From JAXGZG01 sp050952065 (lineage in GTDB: Bacteria > Bacillota > Sulfobacillia > Fermentithermobacillales > Fermentithermobacillaceae), in NCBI GenBank assembly GCA_050952065.1, contig JBMNKF010000003.1:1-64000 (forward strand): a stretch of 64,000 nucleotides of DNA, written 5' to 3'. Of the stretch, positions 1-8,175 are shown one piece after another (the stretch's first letter is position 1; every line of letters begins with the position of its first letter). The notes under the pieces were generated by a model, which worked only from the letters and a program-made list of their open reading frames with translations, ran no database searches and was not told the origin of the DNA. The translations under genes and the position numbers were made by a program.

Positions 1-1058
1 CCGAAATCGAACTTCATGGCAGCGGTGTGGGCGGGAAAACTGGCAATAGGTGTTTCTAAGGGCGGATGTTGGAGCATAAGAGGGGCAGGCGGCCATCCAG
101 GTTTGTCTGATTTCAGACTGGGGTCCGAGAGCGGCAGGCCGGCGGCAAAATCGGGCCAGCCGTACCAGCCGTCTTGCTCAATAGCGTAGACCGGGTCGGG
201 AGCGTTGGCCACTGGGCGAAGACCGCGATCGTCATATCCTTGGTCTATCGCTATGAGTCTGCCATCTGGATGGAACCTCAACCCGAAGGGGTTCCTAAGT
301 CCCCAGGCGTACACCTGGAGGTCGGAACCATCGGGTCTGACTCGAAGAATGACCCCACCGGCCTGGGGTTGGCCCTGAATCACCTGTCCTTCGGTCGTGG
401 TCTCTCCAAAAGGAACAAATCCCCCGGTGCTGACAGTGTCTTTGGGAGCGGGTGTCCTCAAGTCTAAGGAGACCAGATTCTGACCGGACAGGATGATGTC
501 GCGACCGGGGATATCGTGTCCTTGCGGGAAGTCGTCCACCCATCCATACGCGAAGTTGTCCTCCCCCACGACTCCGGCGTTGGTAACGGTGCCGTTACCC
601 AGGTACACCCATCCATCGTCCCCGAACGTGATTTCCGTGGTGAAGTGATCGCCAGAGGGGAGTCCTGTAATCAGATCCTGTCGAATCCCGCCGCGAAACA
701 CGCTAAGGCAGCCCCGGTGGGCTACGAACATTCCATCTTCACAAATCTTGACGTCCGTAGCGGGCGAGTTGAGATCGTCAACTACAACTGTGATCTTTCC
801 AGGTTCCACCTGAAGTACTCGGCCAGGCCCAAATTCCTTCGGGCCGTAGGCATATCCCGCTTCGGCGACATACATCCGACCCTCGGCATCCCAGGTCACC
901 GACGTTGGAAAGGTCAGGCCGGTGACATAGGCCTGTATCTGGTAGCCCGGAGGCAAGAGTATGTTAGCGTCGGCCATTCCAGGCTGCGCTCTTATAGTCA
1001 AAATCGAGACGATGACGAAGAGCGACAGAAGTGATAGAAGAAGGGTTCTTTGTTTCAT
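1..1058 (-). CDS. secreted sugar dehydrogenase-like beta-propeller (partial, C-terminus outside window)
   Basis: The frame is open from an ATG at 1058 to the left window edge, about 352 codons. The N-terminus (MKQRTLLLSLLSLFVIVSIL) is a classic signal peptide, so the product is exported. It continues with LPPGYQIQAYVTGLTFPTSV, then WDAEGRMYVAEAGY and later VYAWGLRNPFGLRFHPDGRL, which are typical of the PQQ-dependent glucose/sorbosone dehydrogenase (GSDH/NHL) six-bladed propeller. Related proteins oxidise aldoses or simply bind carbohydrate; the substrate here is unknown. A weak AAAGGCGG ribosome site precedes the start. The C-terminal blades are not visible, so cofactor residues cannot be checked. 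Confidence 0.75.
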   Translation of the reverse strand, partial: MKQRTLLLSLLSLFVIVSILTIRAQPGMADANILLPPGYQIQAYVTGLTFPTSVTWDAEGRMYVAEAGYAYGPKEFGPGRVLQVEPGKITVVVDDLNSPATDVKICEDGMFVAHRGCLSVFRGGIRQDLITGLPSGDHFTTEITFGDDGWVYLGNGTVTNAGVVGEDNFAYGWVDDFPQGHDIPGRDIILSGQNLVSLDLRTPAPKDTVSTGGFVPFGETTTEGQVIQGQPQAGGVILRVRPDGSDLQVYAWGLRNPFGLRFHPDGRLIAIDQGYDDRGLRPVANAPDPVYAIEQDGWYGWPDFAAGLPLSDPSLKSDKPGWPPAPLMLQHPPLETPIASFPAHTAAMKFDF

Positions 1059-1244
1059 GTCACAACCGCCTTTCGACTACGTGAGGCACGCTTGTCAGGT
1101 GTAGTATTGGGTCGAAGGTGGCGGGTGATTCTTCTTTCGCTGCTCCGGTACTCACTCAGGCGTCCAAATTCTCTGTGTGATGCTGTCTATTCGTGAGTCT
1201 GTTTCGGCGTGTGTTGATGCATGCTCCCGTGTCTGCTTCCCTCT

Positions 1245-1913
1245 CTACCCCGATTTGGGCTGAAGTACGAACCTCCAGGGGTAATCCTTGGCTTCTCCCG
1301 CGTAGTCTACGCCGATGCGGGGTGTGATCTTCACAAAGAACTCAGGCACAAGGTTCTGCGGAGTCTGAGGAGGGTAGGCGATGAACAGGCGATCGCTCCG
1401 CAAGTTTACGCCATTTTGTAAGCGTCCGATGCCCATTGCTTGACATAACCTGCCCGGTCCCTGGGCAAGAGGCGTTCTGCCTCGGCGTCTTTTCAACATG
1501 AGCGCCTGGCCGGTTACCGGTTGAAGGGATCTGACCAATACTCCGTGGGGAACCCCTTCTTCCATGGTCACTACATTGAAAAGGTAGTGCATCCCGTAGC
1601 AGAAGTAGACATAAGAATACCCGGGCGGCCCGTATAGCGGTTCGTTTCGAGGGGTTCGTGTCCAGTTGTAGGCGTGGCAAGCCCGGTCTTCGGGGCCTTG
1701 GTAGGCTTCGGCCTCGGTGATGATTCCTGCGGTCACACCTTCTTCGTTGTGGTGGACCAGGATCAATCCCAGCATATCGGGGGCCACAAGAGTGGCTTCT
1801 CGTCTAAAGAAGACTTCAGGTACCTTGGTGAGGCTTAGGGCTCGGGATTCAGTGAGCTTGTCCTGCACGAGTTCTCTGTCAGGGGCTTTCAAGGAATCAC
1901 TCCTTCGATCCAT
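1245..1913 (-). CDS. mpg: DNA-3-methyladenine glycosylase (AAG/MPG family)
   Basis: 222 residues, the normal bacterial length. The protein removes alkylated purines from DNA as the first step of base excision repair. Family signatures in order are RREATLVAPDMLGLILVHH, the catalytic-region ITEAEAYQGPEDRACHAYN, then GPPGYSYVYFCYGMHYLFNV (the DNA-intercalating tyrosine segment), VLVRSLQPV and the PLAQGPGRLCQAMGI helix. A charged N-terminal stretch of about 30 residues before LSLTKVPEVFF is not conserved in the family, so the true start could be internal. It is transcribed in the same direction as the upstream secreted protein gene, about 190 bp away; no operon is evident. Confidence 0.9.
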   Translation of the reverse strand: MDRRSDSLKAPDRELVQDKLTESRALSLTKVPEVFFRREATLVAPDMLGLILVHHNEEGVTAGIITEAEAYQGPEDRACHAYNWTRTPRNEPLYGPPGYSYVYFCYGMHYLFNVVTMEEGVPHGVLVRSLQPVTGQALMLKRRRGRTPLAQGPGRLCQAMGIGRLQNGVNLRSDRLFIAYPPQTPQNLVPEFFVKITPRIGVDYAGEAKDYPWRFVLQPKSG

Positions 1914-1936
1914 GGTGCGAACGATTGTCGTGTAGG

Positions 1937-2095
1937 GTTTCGCTTCATCATCACCGGTGCGTGATAAGTTTCTTCACACAGCCTTGCGGTCGTGTCGCGT
2001 TTTGCTTCATTACCACCGGTACGTGATAAGTTTCTTCACACAGCCTCGCCGTGGTGTCGCGTTTTGCCTCATCAGCGACGATACCGGAGCAACGA
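1937..2095. repeat. 62-bp direct repeats (about 2.5 copies)
   Basis: The word GTGATAAGTTTCTTCACACA starts at 1961 and again at 2023, exactly 62 bp apart. The flanking TTTYGCTTCAT-x-A-x-CACCGGT segments repeat with it, and a third partial copy follows at about 2058-2090. The block fills the space between mpg and the OsmC gene. The 62-bp spacing is the same as that of the large array at 26.9 kb, although the sequence resemblance is weak. Confidence 0.8.
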
Positions 2096-2245
2096 TAGCC
2101 CTGAGCGACGATACCGTGAGCGATGATAGCGCTGTACCTTCCGCTCGGACAACAAGATTTTACACGGATGAGCCCCGGTCGGGCAAAAGGGACTATTGGG
2201 AGAGCGGGGGAACAACTAGTGGATAAGCAAATGGGAGGTAGAGGC

Positions 2246-2638
2246 ATGACTGATGCGACCAAGATAACCGCAAAGCTGACCGGCAACGGTATACAGTGCG
2301 AAAACGTGGAAGGAAAGACGGTCCTGACGGGCGGGGAAGGGCCCAAACCCACAGAACTCCTTCTCATGTCAGCGGCAGCCTGCAGCACGCTAACATTTAA
2401 GGCGATCTTGGATCGAGACGGCTTGGACCCCACCGAGATCAATGTGGCTGTAGAGGGTATGAGGGGGACCACCCCTCCCAGGCAGTTCACTGACATCTAT
2501 CTTCATTACAGGGTACAGTGCCCTGGGCTGACTGAGGCCAGACTCCAGCGTTATCTTAAGATCAGTGAGAGCGCGTGTCCGGTAATCAAGAGCCTCAGTG
2601 CGAAAACTCATGTGACATATGAGCTAATTGAGAGCTGA
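2246..2638 (+). CDS. OsmC/Ohr family protein
   Basis: 130 residues from an ATG that sits seven bases after GGGAGGT; the frame runs further upstream but only this start has a good ribosome site. OsmC/Ohr proteins are cytoplasmic dimeric thiol peroxidases that reduce organic hydroperoxides. The two family cysteines are present, in AAACSTLTF on the core helix and in SACPVIKSL near the C-terminus, together with the glycine-rich GGEGPKPTELLLMS segment. This matches the short YhfA-like OsmC branch. No partner reductase gene is nearby. Confidence 0.88.
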   Translation: MTDATKITAKLTGNGIQCENVEGKTVLTGGEGPKPTELLLMSAAACSTLTFKAILDRDGLDPTEINVAVEGMRGTTPPRQFTDIYLHYRVQCPGLTEARLQRYLKISESACPVIKSLSAKTHVTYELIES

Positions 2639-2941
2639 TTGACTGAACTAATTGGCTAGATAACAGGGAGATCACGTAACAGAGCGGCTGTGCAGCACTC
2701 AGACAAGGGAGCAGCCCGTCCAGGGAGCAACAAGGCCAGGCAGCAGTTGGACCATGCAGCGGTCAGGCCGGTTAGCGGGGGCTCCGCCCGCCCGCACGGG
2801 CGCTTGCAGGAAAACGGCACCGCGGGAAAAGGGGTGCCGCGGGCAGATGGGCGCTGCACGGCATTCGGTGGCTCCACCCGCGTGCACACAAAACTTTGGA
2901 GGTGAAGAGGATCCGGAGGCCAATTGCCCGGATCCTGCCCT
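2639..2941. other. gene-free spacer with a small inverted repeat
   Basis: No convincing reading frame was found. Bases 2909-2935 form an inverted repeat, GGATCCGG / CCGGATCC, with an 11-base loop immediately before the thioesterase gene. The loop contains the alternative TTG start (2924), so folding could affect initiation. The rest is GC-rich with short imperfect hairpins such as GGCACC/GGTGCC. Confidence 0.5.
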
Positions 2942-3358
2942 ATGAAGAGCATGAACATTGGAATCACGGGCTCCCTGACGAGACTCGTTACCGATGACAC
3001 TTTGGCATCCCACACTGGAAGCGGCCGAGTTGAGGTTTTTGCCACGCCAAACCTAGTCCTTCTGATGGAAGAAGCCGCAGCCGCATGTCTCGAAGACTAC
3101 CTAGAGCCTGGGGAGACCACTGTCGGTTCCGTCGTCAACATACGCCATCTTGCGCCGACACCTAAAGGGCTCACCGTCACGGCCACAGCCAAATTGACGG
3201 GCATCGACGGGCGTCGATTGATTTTCCAGGTTGAAGCCACCGACGGAGTGGACAAGATCGGTGAGGGAACCCACGAACGCTTCGTCGTTCAAAGAGAGAA
3301 GTTTATTTCACGCGCCTATGAAAAATTGCACGTAATCCACAAGGAAAAGCAGATGTAG
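2942..3358 (+). CDS. FlK-like hotdog thioesterase
   Basis: About 138 residues with the hotdog-fold thioesterase pattern of the fluoroacetyl-CoA thioesterase (FlK)/YbgC-like group: TPNLVLLMEEAAAACLEDYL (the long hotdog helix), then TTVGSVVNIRHLAPTPKG and TAKLTGIDGRRLIFQVEA, then GEGTHERFVV. Such proteins hydrolyse small acyl-CoA thioesters in the cytoplasm; the substrate cannot be told. The start is uncertain. ATG 2942 gives the usual family N-terminus but has a poor ribosome site, whereas TTG 2924 has GGAGG four bases upstream. The gene lies 75 bp before nrdR, on the same strand. Confidence 0.82.
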   Translation: MKSMNIGITGSLTRLVTDDTLASHTGSGRVEVFATPNLVLLMEEAAAACLEDYLEPGETTVGSVVNIRHLAPTPKGLTVTATAKLTGIDGRRLIFQVEATDGVDKIGEGTHERFVVQREKFISRAYEKLHVIHKEKQM

Positions 3359-3379
3359 CGTAGAAGAGATAGACCATAC

Positions 3380-3405
3380 CTAGATATAGCGCACACAAAT
3401 GTGCG
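3380..3405. promoter_or_regulatory. palindromes upstream of nrdR (possible operator)
   Basis: Two adjacent dyads lie in the short gap before nrdR: CTAGATATAG (3380-3389, imperfect) and a perfect CGCACA-CAAA-TGTGCG (3390-3405). NrdR is known to bind AT-rich 16-bp palindromes in front of ribonucleotide reductase operons. These sites are placed for autoregulation of nrdR-nrdJ, but neither is a clean match to the NrdR box. Confidence 0.3.
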
Positions 3406-3433
3406 TATTCTCTCTTTAGGGTGGCATCTGCCT

Positions 3434-4030
3434 GTGAAGTGCCCTTTCTGCGGCCATCTTGACTCAAGAGTGCTTGAGTCGAGGCCTACCGACGATGTGT
3501 CGGCTATCCGCCGGCGCAGAGAATGTCCACGCTGCGAGCGTCGCTTCACCACCTACGAACGGGTCGAAGAAACTCCTTTGGTGATCATAAAGAAAGATGG
3601 GCGTCGAGAGGCCTTCTCCCGGCAGAAAATCCTGTCGGGGATGCTTAGAGCGTGCGAAAAGCGGCCCATATCGTTGGAGGTTCTTGAGGATGCCGTCACC
3701 GGCATAGAAAAAGCCCTTCGAGAACTGGGCACAGGCGAAGTGTCCTCAAGCGAGATAGGCGAGATGGTCATGGACGAACTACGTCACATAGATGAAGTGG
3801 CCTACGTCCGGTTTGCCTCGGTATACAGGGAGTTTCGAGATTTGGACGGGTTCTTGGAAGAAGTCCAGAGAATCCTCTCGGCAAAGAGTGGGGAGCCCAA
3901 GGAGTACAAGGGGGCCAATCCGGCTGAGGGAGAAGCCGACTCAGGCTCCCAACAACGCGTGGCGAACCGCTCAGCCGGCGCAGGCGAACCCCGCGGGGGC
4001 ACAGGTGAAGCTCGCTACAGGTTCAGGTGA
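3434..4030 (+). CDS. nrdR: transcriptional regulator NrdR
   Basis: NrdR is a zinc-ribbon/ATP-cone repressor that senses ATP/dATP and shuts off ribonucleotide reductase genes. The start is the GTG of VKCPFCGH, nine bases after AGGGTGG; an in-frame GTG at 3401 adds non-conserved residues. The zinc ribbon has CPFCG and CPRCERRFTTYER, and the ATP-cone follows (VIIKKDGRREAFSRQKILSG). The conserved ELGTGEVSSSEIGEMVM and YVRFASVYREF complete the domain. The usual protein is about 150 residues; this one carries a roughly 50-residue hydrophilic, low-complexity tail, consistent with the repeat expansion seen elsewhere in the window. The adjoining gene is its expected target. Confidence 0.95.
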   Translation: MKCPFCGHLDSRVLESRPTDDVSAIRRRRECPRCERRFTTYERVEETPLVIIKKDGRREAFSRQKILSGMLRACEKRPISLEVLEDAVTGIEKALRELGTGEVSSSEIGEMVMDELRHIDEVAYVRFASVYREFRDLDGFLEEVQRILSAKSGEPKEYKGANPAEGEADSGSQQRVANRSAGAGEPRGGTGEARYRFR

Positions 4031-4183
4031 GCCGTGCAGCGGGCTCAGGTAGAACCCCGCGACAGAGAGTACCGATAGAGGGTACTGGCAGAAAAAGAGA
4101 GATCCGGTAGAGCACTCCCGGAAAGAGCGGAGTAACACAGAGAGTAACAGAGATACGCGAGACGTTCGGTGGGAGGAATCAAG

Positions 4184-6802
4184 TTGTCTGAAGGTATCGG
4201 GAGTCCCGAGAAGGCAGGGTTTACTGACAACGCTCTGGCTGTTCTTGAGAAGCGCTATCTTCGCAAGGATGGATCGGGGAAAGTCATAGAGACGGCCTAC
4301 GAGATGTTTTGGCGAGTGGCCAAGAACATCGCGTTGATGGATGTATTGTACTATCCTGGAATATCGGCCCAAGGCGAAGCCCGGGAAGCCCCGGAAGACA
4401 TGGAAGCCCCGGGAGACCCAAAGGCCAGGACCAAGCGAACATCCCCGGGCAACAAATGGCGCAATGAACACAAACACAAGTTTGAGGTTTCGCAGTGGGA
4501 TTGGGCTGCACTCAAGATGGCCTACGGCAGACTGGCGGCCGAAGGTCAGGTTAAGGCCAATTGGGATGAAGTGAAGTTGGCAGTTGAGTCCAGCGTAGAC
4601 GCGCTCAAAGCCACCGCTGACGAATTCTACCACCACATGGTAAGAGGCGAGTTCATGCCCAATTCGCCCGCGCTCATGAACGCCGGGCGCGATTTGCAGC
4701 AGTTGTCGGCATGTTTTGTGTTGCCCGTGGAAGACAATATGGTCAGCATTTTCGATTCGTTGAAATACGCCGCCTTGATCCACCAATCGGGAGGCGGCAC
4801 CGGTTTCAGTTTCAGCAGATTGCGGCCCAAGAACGATATGGTGCGCTCCACTGGGGGAGTGGCATCGGGTCCGGTCTCATTCATGAAGGTGTTCAACGCG
4901 GCCACAGAGGCCGTCAAACAGGGGGGAGTCCGGCGCGGCGCCAACATGGGCATCCTCCGGGTGGACCACCCCGACATTCTCGAGTTCATAACCTGCAAGA
5001 CAGACAACAAGGAACTCACCAATTTCAACATCTCGGTGGGCATCACGTCCAAGTTTATGGAGGCGGTAGAGAAGGGGACCAGTTATGACTTGGTCAATCC
5101 CCGCAACGGCGAAGTAACCGGCCAATTGGACGCCCGAGAGGTGTTCGAACTCATAGTCGATCAGGCCTGGAAGAACGGCGAGCCGGGCATAATCTTCCTA
5201 GACCGTCTCAACGCCGATAACCCTACCCCTGAACTGGGGGAGATCGAGAGCACGAATCCCTGCGGTGAGCAGCCGCTTTTGCCCTTCGAAGCCTGTTGCC
5301 TTGGGTCTGTGAACTTGGGCAAGTTCACCAAATCCCTGTGGGGAAGTCGCGGGACTGGCCGAAAGGATCCAAAGAAAGCTATTGACTGGGATGGGCTGGC
5401 CTCGGCCGTACGCGTGGGCGTACATTTTCTAGACAACCTGATTGACGCAAACAGGTATCCCCTGGTTGAAATCGACAAGATGGCAAGGGGCAATCGCAAG
5501 ATCGGCCTGGGTATCATGGGCTGGGCCGACATGCTCCTGGATTTGAAGATTCCTTACAACTCCCAAGAAGCCTTAGACCTAGCGGCGCAAGTCATGGAGT
5601 TCATACATAAGGAATCGATTAAAGCATCTTGTGAGTTGGCAGAGGTCAGAGGCGTTTTCCCCAATTATGACAAGAGCGTTTACCCAGCCCAAGGTATTAG
5701 GGTCCGTAACGCTACAACCACTACCATCGCGCCAACGGGCACTATCAGCATCATATGCGGGGCATCTTCGGGGATCGAGCCTCTGTTCAGCATCGCTTTC
5801 ACCAGGCACGTTCTGGACAAGAAGGATTTGGTTGAGGTTAATCCCCGCTTTGAGAAGGCTGCCAAAGCCCTGGGGTTCTACAGCGACCAACTCATGGAGA
5901 AGATCGCGCTTCACGGCTCCTTAGAGGGCGTCACCGATGGTGTTGATGGTGTTCCTGACGAGATCCGCAAAGTGTTTGTGACGGCACACGAGATCACGCC
6001 GGAGTGGCACATCAAGATGCAAGCGGCGTTTCAGAAGAGCACCCACAACGCCGTGTCTAAGACGGTCAACTTCCCTCACGAAGCAACCAGAGAAGATGTG
6101 AAGCAAGTCTTTCTGTTGGCCAACAAACTGGGCTGCAAGGGTGTCACGGTCTATCGCGATGGGAGCAGGGACGAGCAGGTTCTGACCGTGGGAGCAGGTA
6201 CTAGGGAGCAAGATGGCCAGGTCGTCTCGCAAGGCGCCGGGGCTCAGGCTTTCATTCAGCCGGAAGGTGCCGGGCCCACCAAGGTCAACGGCGTGTGGGG
6301 CAGGGTTCGCCCAATAGAAAGGCCTTCCCGCTTGGATGGGTTCACCGCTGCAAAAGAAACCCCGGTGGGCAAGCTGTTCCTCACCCTGAACACCTTGGAA
6401 GGGCACCCGGTTGAACTGTTTGCCCAGATAGGCAAGGCGGGGAGTGACATATCGGCTTTTACCGAGGCTATTGCCCGGTTGGTTTCCATAACGCTGCGAT
6501 CGGGGGTTGATCCCCAGGAAGTCGCAGACCAGCTGCTGGGGATCGGCGGTTCTCGCAGCATCGGTTTCGGGCCCAATAGGGTGAGATCGGTTCCCGACGC
6601 TATCGGGCAGTTCCTTGACGAGTATCTCCGTACGGGCCCTGTGGAATCGGAGTCTTTCCACGAAGAGTTGGGCCCTGTGCAGGACACCTTGCCTCTTGTC
6701 CCCGGCAAGCGTTTCGGTTTGTGCCCCTCGTGCGGAACCTGGAACGTGGTTCACGTTGAGGGCTGCATGAAGTGTTTGGCTTGTGGATACAGCGAGTGCT
6801 GA
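4184..6802 (+). CDS. nrdJ: vitamin B12-dependent ribonucleotide reductase (class II)
   Basis: 872 residues starting at a TTG six to seven bases after GGGAGGA (a GTG at 4169 overlaps the ribosome site). The enzyme makes deoxyribonucleotides using adenosylcobalamin and needs no oxygen. Visible are the redox cysteine in LSACFVLPV (about residue 177), the active-site NPCGEQPL with Cys at about 360 and Glu at 362, and PTGTISIICGASSGIEP. A C-terminal TSCPD-type domain (TPVGKLFLTLNTLEGHP) follows, then a zinc-ribbon tail ending CLACGYSEC that holds the re-reducing cysteine pair. The length and tail are typical of the clostridial NrdJ. It lies about 150 bp after nrdR, probably in one transcript. Confidence 0.95.
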   Translation: MSEGIGSPEKAGFTDNALAVLEKRYLRKDGSGKVIETAYEMFWRVAKNIALMDVLYYPGISAQGEAREAPEDMEAPGDPKARTKRTSPGNKWRNEHKHKFEVSQWDWAALKMAYGRLAAEGQVKANWDEVKLAVESSVDALKATADEFYHHMVRGEFMPNSPALMNAGRDLQQLSACFVLPVEDNMVSIFDSLKYAALIHQSGGGTGFSFSRLRPKNDMVRSTGGVASGPVSFMKVFNAATEAVKQGGVRRGANMGILRVDHPDILEFITCKTDNKELTNFNISVGITSKFMEAVEKGTSYDLVNPRNGEVTGQLDAREVFELIVDQAWKNGEPGIIFLDRLNADNPTPELGEIESTNPCGEQPLLPFEACCLGSVNLGKFTKSLWGSRGTGRKDPKKAIDWDGLASAVRVGVHFLDNLIDANRYPLVEIDKMARGNRKIGLGIMGWADMLLDLKIPYNSQEALDLAAQVMEFIHKESIKASCELAEVRGVFPNYDKSVYPAQGIRVRNATTTTIAPTGTISIICGASSGIEPLFSIAFTRHVLDKKDLVEVNPRFEKAAKALGFYSDQLMEKIALHGSLEGVTDGVDGVPDEIRKVFVTAHEITPEWHIKMQAAFQKSTHNAVSKTVNFPHEATREDVKQVFLLANKLGCKGVTVYRDGSRDEQVLTVGAGTREQDGQVVSQGAGAQAFIQPEGAGPTKVNGVWGRVRPIERPSRLDGFTAAKETPVGKLFLTLNTLEGHPVELFAQIGKAGSDISAFTEAIARLVSITLRSGVDPQEVADQLLGIGGSRSIGFGPNRVRSVPDAIGQFLDEYLRTGPVESESFHEELGPVQDTLPLVPGKRFGLCPSCGTWNVVHVEGCMKCLACGYSEC

Positions 6803-6826
6803 GTTGGGGCAGTCAAGACTAATATC

Positions 6827-6862
6827 GGGAGATGCGTGTGTGCTGCGCGCATCTCCCTTTCT
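6827..6862 (+). terminator. Rho-independent terminator after nrdJ
   Basis: A perfect 10-bp stem, GGGAGATGCG / CGCATCTCCC, with an 11-base loop is followed by TTTCT, 25 bases after the nrdJ stop. Confidence 0.8.
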
Positions 6863-7122
6863 AACGAGGTACACTCGTTGATTCTTGCTCTTGCGGGTGT
6901 TCGTCGGGCTCCATTATGCAGAAGACCAATCGGGCAGGGCGTAGAGCAGGATTTGGCCAGTTTTCGCAATATACCGAAGATAAGATTCCGTAGACAACTA
7001 TTTACTTTGTTCGAGGACAGACCGATAATAGCACTGTCAACAACGCTCTGGACAAGTCATATGAATCGGCATCGCCCGCAATTAACCCGCTGTAGACAGA
7101 TAGAACCGGGGGGACGTATCCA
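6863..7122. other. gene-free leader of the pilus operon
   Basis: The 260 bases between the nrdJ terminator and pilT hold no convincing gene. Apart from the promoter candidate near 7001-7029 nothing recognisable was seen. Confidence 0.5.
7001..7029 (+). promoter_or_regulatory. candidate sigma-A promoter of the pilus operon
   Basis: TTTACT (7001-7006) and GATAAT (7024-7029) are separated by 17 bp, and pilT begins about 94 bases downstream. The match is four of six and five of six to the consensus. Confidence 0.4.
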
Positions 7123-8175
7123 ATGCCCATAGATATGCTGGGCCTCGTAGGGCGCGCTTTCCGAGAAGGCGTATCGGATATTCACATGATCAGGGGGGCG
7201 TCGCCGACCCTAAGGATAGCGGGTAGGCTGATCCCGTCGGGCTTGCCGCCGGTCACCGAGGAGACGGTGAGCGAAGCCATAGAGTTCCTGGCCAAGCGCA
7301 CGACCCGGCCGGAAATCACCAGGAAAGAAGTGCAGGATAAAGAGTACGCCTTTGACTTCGGTTGTGAAGTGGAAGGTATCGGCAGAATGAGGGTTCACAT
7401 CTTCCACGAAAGAGGAAACTTGGGCGTTAGCATGAGGCTTATAGCCAGCCAGATCCCCGCGGCTGTTGAACTGGGAATTCCCGATACCTTGGTGGAATTA
7501 TGTAGCCGACGTGGCCTCATATTGGTTACCGGCCCCGTCGGGTCGGGGAAGTCGACCACCTTGGCGGCCCTGGTCCGCCACGCTTTGGACAATCGTGGGT
7601 TGCGGGTCATTACCATAGAAGACCCCATCGAGTACACGTTCCCCCACTACAATGGGATAGTCACCCAGAAAGAAGTGGGCTTGGACTGCGAGTCTTTCTA
7701 CCAGGGACTTGTTGACGCCTTAAGAGAAGACCCTGACATAATCGTCCTGGGAGAGTTGAGGGATCCCGCGTCTGCGGAAGCTACCCTTGTGGCATCAGAA
7801 ACCGGGCACCTAGTCATAGCCACTATGCATACGCCATCGGCGGCGAGGGCCTTGGACCGCTTGGTGGACTTGTTCCCCACCGGGCGACAGGAGCTTGCCA
7901 GACACTCACTGTCCAGAGCCCTTAATGGGGTGTTCGTCCAGCGCTTGCTGCCCACACGAGATAAGAACCGCAGGGTACTTGCCTACGAACTTCTGGTTGC
8001 CTTGCCAGGCGTAAGGAACTTGATTAGAAGGGGCGAGTACCAGCAGATCAACTCAGCCATCGAAGCGGGGCAGAAAGCCGGAATGATCACCATGTCTAAA
8101 CACATTCAGAAGTTGGTTTCTCAAGGAATAGTGTCCGCCGACGACGTACTCGATGAGGTGGAAACCGGTGAGTAG
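7123..8175 (+). CDS. pilT: type IV pilus retraction ATPase PilT
   Basis: 350 residues, the usual PilT length. This hexameric cytoplasmic ATPase depolymerises the pilus. It has the N-terminal SDIHM segment, Walker A GPVGSGKST (residues 137-145), the acidic ITIEDPIEYTF (Asp box), Walker B DIIVLGELRD and the His-box HTPSAARALDRLVDLFP. The PilT-specific AIRAGE-like helix near the C-terminus is less clear. It is the first gene of the pilus operon, and its last codons overlap the predicted pilB start (GTG 8168). In contrast to the next genes it has no frameshift. Confidence 0.93.
   Translation: MPIDMLGLVGRAFREGVSDIHMIRGASPTLRIAGRLIPSGLPPVTEETVSEAIEFLAKRTTRPEITRKEVQDKEYAFDFGCEVEGIGRMRVHIFHERGNLGVSMRLIASQIPAAVELGIPDTLVELCSRRGLILVTGPVGSGKSTTLAALVRHALDNRGLRVITIEDPIEYTFPHYNGIVTQKEVGLDCESFYQGLVDALREDPDIIVLGELRDPASAEATLVASETGHLVIATMHTPSAARALDRLVDLFPTGRQELARHSLSRALNGVFVQRLLPTRDKNRRVLAYELLVALPGVRNLIRRGEYQQINSAIEAGQKAGMITMSKHIQKLVSQGIVSADDVLDEVETGE

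Noticed and set aside
6836..7132. Small plus-strand gene before pilT
   Set aside because: It starts inside the nrdJ terminator stem, ends inside pilT and has no protein-like composition or ribosome site.
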